This document shows positions 1 through 6,894 of a stretch of 13,610 bases of DNA, piece by piece. The DNA is taken from the NCBI GenBank assembly GCA_937967375.1, contig CALCJF010000058.1, positions 1 to 13,610 of the forward strand, read 5' to 3'. The notes below the pieces were generated by a model. The model ran no database searches and had not been told where the DNA came from. It was given only the letters and a program-made list of their open reading frames with translations. Made by a program: the position numbers and the translations under genes. Within the stretch, counting starts at the first letter, position 1. Every line of letters starts with the position of its first letter. The DNA comes from an uncultured Leucobacter sp. (GTDB taxonomy: Bacteria; Actinomycetota; Actinomycetes; Actinomycetales; Microbacteriaceae).

Positions 1-297
1 GCCGAACGGCAAGAACTCTCGGGGCTCGAACCATACCGTTACCCCGGAGTGATGGTCGCCTTCGATAACACTGCTCGTCGTCAGATGAAGTCACACGTGT
101 ACTACGGTGCGAATCCCTTCACCTTTCGTCGATGGCTTCGTAGTGCGGTGCTCTCGGTTCAGGATCGGCCGATCGAAGAACGCATCGTGTTCATAAACGC
201 CTGGAACGAGTGGGCCGAGGGCGCCGTGCTTGAGCCAACGCAGCGCTTCGGTCATTGCTACCTGCAGGCGGTACGATCGGCGGCACTATCCATTTAG
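1..297 (+). CDS. WbsX-type glycosyltransferase, C-terminal fragment
   Basis: This is the last 98 codons of a gene whose start lies before the window; the frame is open from base 1 to the TAG at 295-297. The fragment has the end pattern of the WbsX family (GH99-like glycosyltransferases of O-antigen and capsule loci): YPGVMVAFDNTARR near the start, then a helix with FRRWLR, then the signature FINAWNEWAEGAVLEP and FG..YL.A near the end. In that family the NxWNEWAEG segment closes the TIM-barrel-like domain and the Glu residues are thought to be catalytic or to bind ligand. The protein probably adds a sugar in the cytoplasm or at the inner membrane face during surface polysaccharide assembly. 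Its other domains cannot be judged because they are outside the window. Family assignment is firm; donor and acceptor are unknown. Confidence 0.87.
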   Translation, partial: AERQELSGLEPYRYPGVMVAFDNTARRQMKSHVYYGANPFTFRRWLRSAVLSVQDRPIEERIVFINAWNEWAEGAVLEPTQRFGHCYLQAVRSAALSI

Positions 298-316
298 CGT
301 GGACTGTGGGGTGGCG

Positions 317-346
317 CTGACCCGCTGAACCCCAGTTTGTTAAGCT
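317..346 (+). promoter_or_regulatory. Candidate promoter, possibly giving a leaderless mRNA
   Basis: CTGACC at 317-322 (four of six matches to TTGACA) is followed after 18 nt by TAAGCT at 341-346, which fits the actinobacterial -10 pattern TANNNT. The A of the ATG at 354 lies 8 nt after this -10, about where transcription would begin, and there is no Shine-Dalgarno sequence before that ATG. This would fit a leaderless transcript. It was found by eye only and is unproven. Confidence 0.33.
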
Positions 347-353
347 TGCGGGC

Positions 354-2240
354 ATGCGCGGTCGTGAGAAAGTGAACTCGAAGCCCTCGCGGAGGGTTAT
401 TTCTCGGGCCCTGTTCGCCTTTGTGGCCATTGTGGGGGTATTGAGCGGTTCGCTCGTTAGCGCATCACCGGCTCAGGCCTACAACCCGACTGCGTTTAAC
501 CCAGGGAACATCATCGACGATGCGCTGTTCTACAACGGGAACGCCATGTCGGCGGCGCAAGTGCAGCAGAAGTTAAATCAGTTGGTGCCGAATTGTGCCA
601 TAGGTACGCCTCCGTACATGCCGGGTTCGCCGTCTCCCAGCGGCTCCGGAAACATCATCGCAAGCAATTGCCTCCGTGACTTTCGTATCTCTACCTCAAG
701 TCGAGCTGCCGACCGCTATTGCCAGAGCTACGCGGGTAGAAGCAACGAGACGGCTGCGGAGATCATCGCGAAAGTGGGGACGGCCTGCGGAATCAGCCAG
801 AGCGCGCTCATCGTCATGCTCGAAAAAGAGCAGGGTCTTGTCACTGATACTTGGCCGGTGACTCGTCAGTACAACTTCGCGATGGGCATGAACTGCCCAG
901 ATAGTGGCCCGAACAACTCAGCGAACTGCAACTCAGATAGCGCGGGGTTTTTCTTGCAGGTCTATCTTGGCGCGCGACAACTGCAGGTGTATCGAGCAGA
1001 CCCGGCAAGCTTCAACTTCAGAGCGGGCCAGTGGAATAGCATCCTCTGGCATCCGAATTCGTCATGCGGTGCTTCGCAGGTGTTTATCGAAAACGCTGCC
1101 ACCGCGGGTCTCTATACCTATACGCCATATCGACCGAATGTCGCGGCGATCGACGCGGGCGCGGGCACTGGTGACAGTTGTTCGACTTACGGGAATCGAA
1201 ACTTCAACCGGATCTACACGAGTTGGTTCGGCCCAACGCATGTTTCGCCAGTGCTGGGCGACTTGCACACTACCGAAGCCGTGCCCACGCAGACTGGTGT
1301 GGCGGTGCGCGGTTGGGCCGGTGATGCGAACCCGGCGAGCGCACGCAATGTGCAGATTTACATGGGCGCGAACGGATGGATGGCGCCGACGAACAAATGG
1401 CGCCCCGATGGGAAGGCCGGTTTTCAGGAGAATCTCGCTGGACAGTTCTACGGTGTGCAGCGGCTCTGCGCGTATTCGGGTGTTGAACTCGGATGCGCCA
1501 ACGTGAATTTCGGGGTGAACGCGCCCACAGGTGACTTGAACTCCGCTCGTGTCATCGACGGTGAGCTTGTGATCACCGGCTGGGGAGTGGACGCCGACAG
1601 GCTTAGCAGCAACCTTGAGGTGCACGTGTATGTAGGGAGCGAGGGGTTTCGAACCACCGCAAATCTGTACCGACAGGACGTCGCCGACGCAAAACCCGAG
1701 TATGGGGCCAACCGAGGGTACGAGCTGCGTGTGAACGTCGCCAAGTGGGCCGGTACTACGCAGACAGTGTGCGCCTACGGTATCAATGTGACTCCAGGAG
1801 GCTACAAGCATGAGCCGAATCCGAGACTTGGCGGACCTTCCAAATGCTTGAGTGTTGCTATTCCGGCAAACCTCGTGGATCGCCCGCCTACCGGCAGGAT
1901 CGACGGGCTCTCGATATCGGGCAAACAGATCACGCTTTCGGGATGGAGCTACGATCCAGACTTTGCGGGATCCAACGATGTAACATTGACCCTCGGAACA
2001 GGAACGTGGAAGGTAAAAGCTGAGCAGCCTCGCCCTGATGTGCAGCAAGCATTCGGACTCGCGAACGACAAGCACGGTTTTACCCTCACTGTGCCTATCG
2101 ATGCAGACTGGCCTAACCCGGGATCGGCCTGTCTTGCCGGCGACAACGTGAACGGCAACGGTGCGAGTGTCGGGGCCGCAGTCAAACTTGGATGCATGGA
2201 TGTCGTTTGGGTGCAGGACGCGCTTCGTACTCTTGAGTAG
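354..2240 (+). CDS. Secreted protein: lysozyme-like N-terminal domain plus three C-terminal repeats
   Basis: The 628-residue product starts with a clear signal peptide: basic residues 2-19, a hydrophobic core about 20-37, and ASPAQA before a likely cleavage after residue 42. Residues 43-298 form one conserved-looking domain. It begins FNPGNIIDDALFYNG, has AAQVQQKLNQ, then GISQSALIVMLEKEQGLVT (147-164), AMGMNCPDSG and ATAGLYTYTPYRPN. The LEKEQGL segment, with Glu157 and Glu159, resembles the catalytic helix of lysozyme-superfamily peptidoglycan hydrolases, but a hydrolase role is inference. Residues 301-628 hold three repeats of about 100 residues starting near 301, 393 and 512. Each has a G[DR][LI] start, a GW..D.[DN] core, a later R.D position and Cys residues near the end; repeats 2 and 3 also share PTG. 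There is no LPXTG or other anchor, so it is probably released or held non-covalently on the wall. The start at ATG 354 lacks an RBS; GTG 372 is an alternative that leaves the signal peptide intact. Its place among glycosyltransferase genes suggests a wall- or glycan-related role. Confidence 0.82.
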   Translation: MRGREKVNSKPSRRVISRALFAFVAIVGVLSGSLVSASPAQAYNPTAFNPGNIIDDALFYNGNAMSAAQVQQKLNQLVPNCAIGTPPYMPGSPSPSGSGNIIASNCLRDFRISTSSRAADRYCQSYAGRSNETAAEIIAKVGTACGISQSALIVMLEKEQGLVTDTWPVTRQYNFAMGMNCPDSGPNNSANCNSDSAGFFLQVYLGARQLQVYRADPASFNFRAGQWNSILWHPNSSCGASQVFIENAATAGLYTYTPYRPNVAAIDAGAGTGDSCSTYGNRNFNRIYTSWFGPTHVSPVLGDLHTTEAVPTQTGVAVRGWAGDANPASARNVQIYMGANGWMAPTNKWRPDGKAGFQENLAGQFYGVQRLCAYSGVELGCANVNFGVNAPTGDLNSARVIDGELVITGWGVDADRLSSNLEVHVYVGSEGFRTTANLYRQDVADAKPEYGANRGYELRVNVAKWAGTTQTVCAYGINVTPGGYKHEPNPRLGGPSKCLSVAIPANLVDRPPTGRIDGLSISGKQITLSGWSYDPDFAGSNDVTLTLGTGTWKVKAEQPRPDVQQAFGLANDKHGFTLTVPIDADWPNPGSACLAGDNVNGNGASVGAAVKLGCMDVVWVQDALRTLE

Positions 2241-2249
2241 AGGATCATA

Positions 2250-3143
2250 GTGAACAACCCCCATCCATCGCTTCGAGTGCAGCTGGTGCTGTACCGCAAC
2301 GATGTGAAAGAACTTGACCGTGCTTTTGAAGCGGTAACGAACGCCCTCGTACAGGCAGGTACCATCGTTTCGCGATGGGTTATCGCGTTCGGTGACTCGA
2401 GCCCCGAGCCGGTTTGCGACGAAGACACCGTTCAGAAGCTGCTGTCAGCAGCTCGAGATGCGGGGGGCGAATTTACGTATGATTTCTTCGGTGCGAATCT
2501 GGGGCACGGCGGCGGCCACAATCGGCTTCACGCTTCGAGTGATGAAGACCTCCTGCTCATCCTCAATCCGGATGGGGTTCTTGCGCCCGACGCAGTCAGC
2601 CGCCTGATCACGGCTATGACGCCGGATACTGGCGTGATCGATGCTCGGCAGTTGCCGATGGAACACCCGAAACAGTACGACGCCATCACCGGCGACGCGA
2701 GCTGGTCCTCGCTTGCCTGCGCGCTTACTCCCTCGAAAGTCTTTCGAGAAGTGGGCGGGCTCGATCACGACACTTTCTTCATGTACTGCGACGACGTGGA
2801 CTATTCGTGGCGTGTCAGGCTACTAGGCCTTCGTGCTCGGTATTGCCCGCAAGCGCGAATGTTTCACGATAAACGACTCGATCGCGACGGGAATTTTCTT
2901 GCGGGGGAAGCAGAGCACTATTACTCTGCGGAGGCGGCGCTCTTGCTGGCCTACAAGTATTCGCGGAATGATGTAGTGGCTGCGCTTGAGAAAGCGATGG
3001 ACGCCTCGGAAAACGAGTACCAGGCGAGGGCTATCGCAGAGTTTAGATCTCGCCGCAGCAGTGGTCGGCTCCCCGTGCCCATTGATTCTGATCACAAGGT
3101 TGCTGAGTTCGTGGGGGGGAGCTACGGTGCCCATCGTTTCTGA
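2250..3143 (+). CDS. GT2 family glycosyltransferase (rhamnosyltransferase-like)
   Basis: A 297-residue GT-A fold glycosyltransferase that would transfer a sugar from a nucleotide donor at the cytoplasmic face of the membrane. The opening strand RVQLVLYRND (9-18) stands in for the usual GT2 start. GANLGHGGGHNRLH (81-94) matches the N.G.g.g.N donor-binding loop. LNPDGVL (105-111) supplies the metal-binding acidic residue in the DXD position. FFMYCDDVDYSWRVR (176-190) is the ED.D...R catalytic base block, here CDD instead of EDD, and His206 follows as expected. This arrangement is common in rhamnosyltransferase-type GT2 enzymes, but the sugar cannot be read from sequence. The GTG start has AGAGGA at 2239-2244 upstream and begins 10 nt after the previous stop, so co-transcription with the secreted protein gene is likely. 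There are no membrane segments. Confidence 0.86.
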   Translation: MNNPHPSLRVQLVLYRNDVKELDRAFEAVTNALVQAGTIVSRWVIAFGDSSPEPVCDEDTVQKLLSAARDAGGEFTYDFFGANLGHGGGHNRLHASSDEDLLLILNPDGVLAPDAVSRLITAMTPDTGVIDARQLPMEHPKQYDAITGDASWSSLACALTPSKVFREVGGLDHDTFFMYCDDVDYSWRVRLLGLRARYCPQARMFHDKRLDRDGNFLAGEAEHYYSAEAALLLAYKYSRNDVVAALEKAMDASENEYQARAIAEFRSRRSSGRLPVPIDSDHKVAEFVGGSYGAHRF

Positions 3144-4206
3144 AACGACAACAGGCTCAAGCGTTGAATCTTGGGCGCGACACAGGCTTGCGAACCCACT
3201 TCTCGCCGAGCCTGCAAGGCGAGCGCTGCAAGGCCTTGTCGAGGTTCTCGAAACTGAACGATCGCTGGCGATCGATGTGTTTCTTTCTGTGGTTATTCGC
3301 ACCCAGGCGAAGCGGTGGGAACAACTACAAGACGCCTTGCTCTGTCTTGCCGCGCAAACAGACAACAATTTTGAAGTGCTGCTCATGTTGCACGAGGTCG
3401 ATGCAGCTCGCGCTGAGCAGGTTCACAACCTTGTGCGCAGCTACCCGGCTTCGTTCGCGAAAAGAGTTCGGTTGTTCGGCGTTTCTGGCGGCAGTAGAAC
3501 CAGGCCGTTGAGCGAGTCTGTGCAGCATGCGCGGGGAAGTTACCTCGCATTTTTCGACGACGATGACCTGCTCATGGGGAACTGGGTGGAAGCTTTTCGC
3601 GTCGAGGCTGAACGTGCTCCGGGTCAGCTCGTTCGAGTGAACGTCGCGGTGCAGCTGAACGAGCTCGAAACCTGGACAGATGGTAGCAGCGGGCAGCGTA
3701 CCGTGGGCGTTGCGTCCGCAGAATATGCTCGGACGTTTAACTTTGCAGACAATATCGAACGTAACCACACGCCATTCATGGGCTTTGCGTTTCCACGTTC
3801 TTTCTTTGGATTCTGGGGCGAAGAGTTCGACGAGGATCTTCCGGTCTGCGAAGACTGGGACGTCGTGATGCGAGCAGCACTGTTGCTCGGTGTGGCCTCG
3901 TCAGAGCAGCTTACGGCGATCTACCGTCAGTGGGAGGGCGCTCAGACGAGTTACACCTCCCATGACGAACTCGAGTGGCGTGAGGCCGAAGCGGTCGTGC
4001 TTCGAAAGATCAACGAAGCACCCTTTTTCGCTCCAGCTAACGGGGCTGACCATGTGCTTGAAATGGCAGGCAGGTTCCGCGCCAATGAGTTGGCAATCAT
4101 GGAGGAACGACACAAGTTGCTCAACAGCGTTTCATGGAGAATGCTTGGACCTGTGCGGTTTGTGTTGCGCGGGGTGCGCAAGGTTATCCCCCGGCGCGGT
4201 GCGTAA
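3127..4206 (+). CDS. GT2 family glycosyltransferase
   Basis: I take the GTG at 3127 as start: it follows a purine-rich G-run with GGAGC (3114-3122) and gives a 17-nt overlap with the previous gene, suggesting coupled translation. An upstream TTG at 2986 is in frame but would overlap the previous gene by more than 150 nt. The 359-residue product has an N-terminal extension of about 50 residues before the GT2 core. FLSVVIRTQ (52-60) is the first strand, FFDDDDLLM (142-150) the DXD metal site, and CEDWDVVMRAA (241-251) the catalytic ED.D...R block. After about residue 280 comes a helical tail ending in SVSWRMLGPVRFVLRGVRKV, a basic amphipathic stretch of the SWR..GP.R type that often ends polysaccharide glycosyltransferases and may hold the enzyme to the membrane. 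Donor and acceptor are unknown. A GC-only inverted repeat (4208-4212 with 4225-4229) lies just after the stop but lacks a T-run. Confidence 0.84.
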   Translation: MPIVSETTTGSSVESWARHRLANPLLAEPARRALQGLVEVLETERSLAIDVFLSVVIRTQAKRWEQLQDALLCLAAQTDNNFEVLLMLHEVDAARAEQVHNLVRSYPASFAKRVRLFGVSGGSRTRPLSESVQHARGSYLAFFDDDDLLMGNWVEAFRVEAERAPGQLVRVNVAVQLNELETWTDGSSGQRTVGVASAEYARTFNFADNIERNHTPFMGFAFPRSFFGFWGEEFDEDLPVCEDWDVVMRAALLLGVASSEQLTAIYRQWEGAQTSYTSHDELEWREAEAVVLRKINEAPFFAPANGADHVLEMAGRFRANELAIMEERHKLLNSVSWRMLGPVRFVLRGVRKVIPRRGA

Positions 4207-4333
4207 TCGCGGCGGGCGAACCATCCGCGTCGGCGACACACGCTCCTTCCCTGATGCAATCGGGTCAGCGTTCCGATGAGCTAGCGACCTGTCCTTGGGA
4301 TAGCCTTGAAAGCGATCAAAACTGGTCTGAATG

Positions 4334-4348
4334 GAGGATGTTGGCTTG
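4334..4348 (+). promoter_or_regulatory. Shine-Dalgarno sequence that favours a TTG start at 4346
   Basis: GGAGG at 4334-4338 lies 7 nt before TTG 4346, an ideal spacing. The in-frame ATG at 4331 is only 3 nt before this GGAGG and has no recognisable Shine-Dalgarno sequence of its own. The rest of the 4207-4333 gap shows a weak GC hairpin after the previous stop and no convincing promoter. Confidence 0.55.
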
Positions 4349-6829
4349 AGTGGTCTTAACGAGTGCTTGGTGTCTGTCATCCTTGTGAACTTTCGAGGTG
4401 CTGGCGACACAATCGAAGCGATTAAGCACCTGGGCGAGCTTGAGTGGCCCAAGGATCGGCTAGAGATAGTGGTTGTCGAGAACGGATCTGGTGATGACAG
4501 TGCGTCGCGCATTGCCGCAGCGGCGCCGCATGTCACTCTCGTGAACTCGAAAGAGAATCTTGGCTTTGCGGGAGGTTGCAACCTCGGCGTACGGAAGAGC
4601 AAGGGCGAGATCGTTGCTTTCTTGAACAACGATGCTCGCCCAGACTCGGCCTGGGTTCGTGCGGCAGTGCAACGATTTAACGATTCACCTAAGGTGGGTG
4701 CAGTTGCGAGCCGAGTGCTCGATTGGGAAGGCGAGAAGGTCGATTTCATCGGCTCGGGCCTCACCTGGTTTGGCATGGGGTACAAGCCGCACACCGGGCG
4801 AGCGGTTCCCGCACAGCCTGACGTCGCGCATGACGTGCTCTTCGGTACCGGATCGGCGATGTTCGTGCGTCGCAGCGTCTACGAAGAACTCGGCGGATTT
4901 GATGAGCGATTTTTTATGTTCTTTGAAGACGTTGATCTTGGATGGCGGCTCAACCTCAAAGGCTATCGCTACGTCTACGAGCCCGAATCGCTTGCCTATC
5001 ATAAGCATCACGCGAGTATGGACAAGCTTGGCGCTTACAAAGAGACGTATTTGCTTGAGCGCAACGCTCTGTTCACCCTTTACAAGAATCTCGGCACGGA
5101 GGGAATCGACGACACTCTTGCGGCGACCTTGCTACTCGCCGTGCGTCGGGGCGTCACGCGGGGCGGCCTAGACTCTACTGCCTATGACATTCGGAAAGCA
5201 TCGTCGGACCGAGAACTGACTGAAGCGGTCTCGAAAGACACGGTTTCAACGCTGTTCGCAATTGACCAGTTTGTAGAAGAACTGCCGACGCTGAAGAAAT
5301 CGCGCGATGAGATTCAGGCCACGCGAGTCACCCCCGAGCATGTGATCCACCGTCTCTTTCTTGACACCAACGCACCTTCGTTTGAGGGCAAACAGTTCTT
5401 GAAGGGGTATAGGCACATCACCGACGCGTTCAACGTTCTTGACGAGCCCGCCCGCACCCGTGTGTTGATCATTACGGGTGATCCAATTGGCGCGAAGATG
5501 GCTGGTCCGGCAATTCGCGCGTGGCACATGGCCGAAGCGCTCTCCGTAGCAAACGACGTGCGCCTTGTGAGCTTCGAAGGGCACGAGGCTCTCTCTTCAA
5601 ACTTCAGCCTCGATACCGTCAAGCCGGGCGATAACAGGGCTATGGCGGCGCACGAGCAGTGGGCAGATGTCGTCATCTTTCAGGGCCTCGCCATGGCGTT
5701 GTTCCCTGTAATTCGCAATACCTCAAAGATTCTGGTCGTCGACATCTACGATCCGATGCATCTTGAACAGCTTGAGCAGGGCCGGCCGAACGGCGAGGAA
5801 GCCTGGACCCGCGCCACAGCAGATGCGACTGCGGTATTGAATGAGCAGCTGAAACGAGGGGACTTCTTTCTCTGCGCTTCGGAGCGTCAACGGCACTTCT
5901 ATCTTGGGCAACTCGCGGCTCTCGGCCGGATCAACCCTGCAAACTATGCCGATGATCCAGACCTAACCGGGCTGATCAGCGTGGTGCCGTTCGGCCTTGA
6001 ACACGAACCACCGATGCACGAAAAGCAGGTACTCAAGGGAGTGCACCCGGGAATTGGGGAGAACGACAAGCTTCTGCTTTGGAGCGGTGGCCTGTATAAC
6101 TGGTTCGATCCGTTGACCCTTATCCGGGCGGTTGCAAGGGTTGCGAGGGCCCACCCCGAAGTAAAGCTGTATTTTCTCGGAACGAAACACCCTCATCCTG
6201 GCGTGCCCGAGATGAAAATCGTCACCGAGTCGCGTGCGCTGGCTCAGGAACTCGGAGTCGCCGATACTAACGTGTTCTTCAACAGTTCATGGGTGGAGTA
6301 CAAGGATCGCGGCAACTATTTGGCCGAAGCAGATCTTGGAGTGAGTACCCACCACTCGCACATTGAAACGACTTTCTCGTTCCGTACGCGGATCCTTGAC
6401 TACCTCTGGGCCTCACTGCCGATGGTTGTGACCGAGGGCGACCACTTCGCCGAACTCGTGGAGAACCGTGGCCTAGGTCAGGCGGTTGCAGCGGAAGACG
6501 AAGCTGGTCTCGCAGCAGCGATCGAACGTATTCTCTTCGAAGAGGGTGCGCTAGCCCAGGCGAAGCAGGCCATCGGAGAAGTGCGCGGCGAGTATGAGTG
6601 GAGCGCGGTGTTTGAACCGCTCGTAGGATTCGTCGGGGAGGCTCACTATGCTGCGGACCGCGTACGCAAAGGTGAGGTGCGGAGTGCGCTCGGGCGGGGG
6701 CCGAATTCGCGTAGGCGTCGCGTTGCACCCCGCAATGGGATTATCGAAGATTTGCGCCGGGCGTCGCTGCTGCTGTTTCAACAGGGGCCGAGGGCCGTGT
6801 TGAGAAAAGTCAAGCAACGTTTGGACTAG
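4346..6829 (+). CDS. Bifunctional GT2-GT4 fusion glycosyltransferase
   Basis: An 827-residue protein (832 if the ATG at 4331 is used) with two catalytic domains. Residues 8-250 are GT2: VSVILVNFRG (9-18), VVVENGSGDDS (42-52), NLGFAGGCNLG (71-81), LNNDARPD (93-100, metal site), FGTGSAMFVRR (166-176), FFMFFEDVDLGWRLN (189-203, catalytic base block) and YHKHH (218-222). Residues 251-368 are a helical linker. Residues 370-740 are GT4 (GT-B fold): RVLIITGDP (372-380), MAGPAIRAWHMAEAL (385-399), VVDIYDP (464-470), VPFGLEH (547-553), LLWSGGLYNWFDP (577-589) and ETTFSFRTRILDYLWASLP (674-692). In the last block Glu674 matches the first Glu of the GT4 EX7E motif, but the second position is Arg682. A tail of about 100 residues ends in a basic amphipathic helix. 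The enzyme may add two consecutive sugars to one lipid-linked acceptor. It is the last gene of the first + strand block. Confidence 0.87.
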   Translation: MSGLNECLVSVILVNFRGAGDTIEAIKHLGELEWPKDRLEIVVVENGSGDDSASRIAAAAPHVTLVNSKENLGFAGGCNLGVRKSKGEIVAFLNNDARPDSAWVRAAVQRFNDSPKVGAVASRVLDWEGEKVDFIGSGLTWFGMGYKPHTGRAVPAQPDVAHDVLFGTGSAMFVRRSVYEELGGFDERFFMFFEDVDLGWRLNLKGYRYVYEPESLAYHKHHASMDKLGAYKETYLLERNALFTLYKNLGTEGIDDTLAATLLLAVRRGVTRGGLDSTAYDIRKASSDRELTEAVSKDTVSTLFAIDQFVEELPTLKKSRDEIQATRVTPEHVIHRLFLDTNAPSFEGKQFLKGYRHITDAFNVLDEPARTRVLIITGDPIGAKMAGPAIRAWHMAEALSVANDVRLVSFEGHEALSSNFSLDTVKPGDNRAMAAHEQWADVVIFQGLAMALFPVIRNTSKILVVDIYDPMHLEQLEQGRPNGEEAWTRATADATAVLNEQLKRGDFFLCASERQRHFYLGQLAALGRINPANYADDPDLTGLISVVPFGLEHEPPMHEKQVLKGVHPGIGENDKLLLWSGGLYNWFDPLTLIRAVARVARAHPEVKLYFLGTKHPHPGVPEMKIVTESRALAQELGVADTNVFFNSSWVEYKDRGNYLAEADLGVSTHHSHIETTFSFRTRILDYLWASLPMVVTEGDHFAELVENRGLGQAVAAEDEAGLAAAIERILFEEGALAQAKQAIGEVRGEYEWSAVFEPLVGFVGEAHYAADRVRKGEVRSALGRGPNSRRRRVAPRNGIIEDLRRASLLLFQQGPRAVLRKVKQRLD

Positions 6830-6860
6830 CGGATCATCGAATGATCGGTGACCCGCTTTC
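6828..6860 (+). terminator. Probable terminator hairpin after the GT2-GT4 gene
   Basis: The 9-nt arm at 6828-6836 pairs with 6849-6857 with one A-C mismatch, and is followed by TTTC. A nested alternative is the perfect pair GATCAT (6832-6837) and ATGATC (6841-6846) around a CGA loop. The structure begins at the stop codon, in the short gap between two convergent genes. Read from the - strand, the A-C mismatch becomes a G-U wobble, so it may work in both directions. Confidence 0.45.
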
Positions 6861-6892
6861 TGTCAAAGCAGACCCGGACGGAGCGGGCCTGC
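6861..6892 (-). terminator. Probable terminator hairpin after the DUF2142 gene
   Basis: On the - strand, GCAGGCCCG (6892-6884) pairs with CGGGTCTGC (6876-6868) around a 7-nt loop; all nine positions pair if one G-U wobble is allowed, and the run TTTGAC follows. It starts 2 nt after the stop codon of the DUF2142 gene, where an intrinsic terminator is expected. The U-run is short, as is common in high-G+C genomes. Confidence 0.5.
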
Positions 6893-6894
6893 AC

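Noticed and set aside
1062..2264. A 400-codon open frame on the - strand, antisense to the secreted protein gene
   Set aside because: Its translation has no recognisable domain, is rich in Arg, His and Val as expected from the reverse strand of G+C-rich coding DNA, and lies fully opposite a gene with a signal peptide and clear repeats.
2986..3126. An in-frame TTG giving a 406-residue version of the second GT2 enzyme
   Set aside because: It would overlap the preceding GT2 gene by 158 nt and adds Arg/Ser-rich sequence with no domain; GTG 3127 has a better Shine-Dalgarno sequence and only a 17-nt overlap.
3211..3235. A direct repeat of CTGCAAGGC about 14 nt apart
   Set aside because: It is short, occurs within coding DNA, and shows no sign of an insertion or array.
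3259..3274. A perfect inverted repeat CGATCGC-TG-GCGATCG
   Set aside because: It lies inside the coding sequence of the second GT2 enzyme with a 2-nt loop and no T-run, so a terminator or operator role is not supported.
4208..4229. A GC-rich hairpin after the second GT2 gene, considered as a terminator
   Set aside because: The stem is only 5 bp with a 12-nt loop and there is no T-run, so I mention it only in the gene entry.
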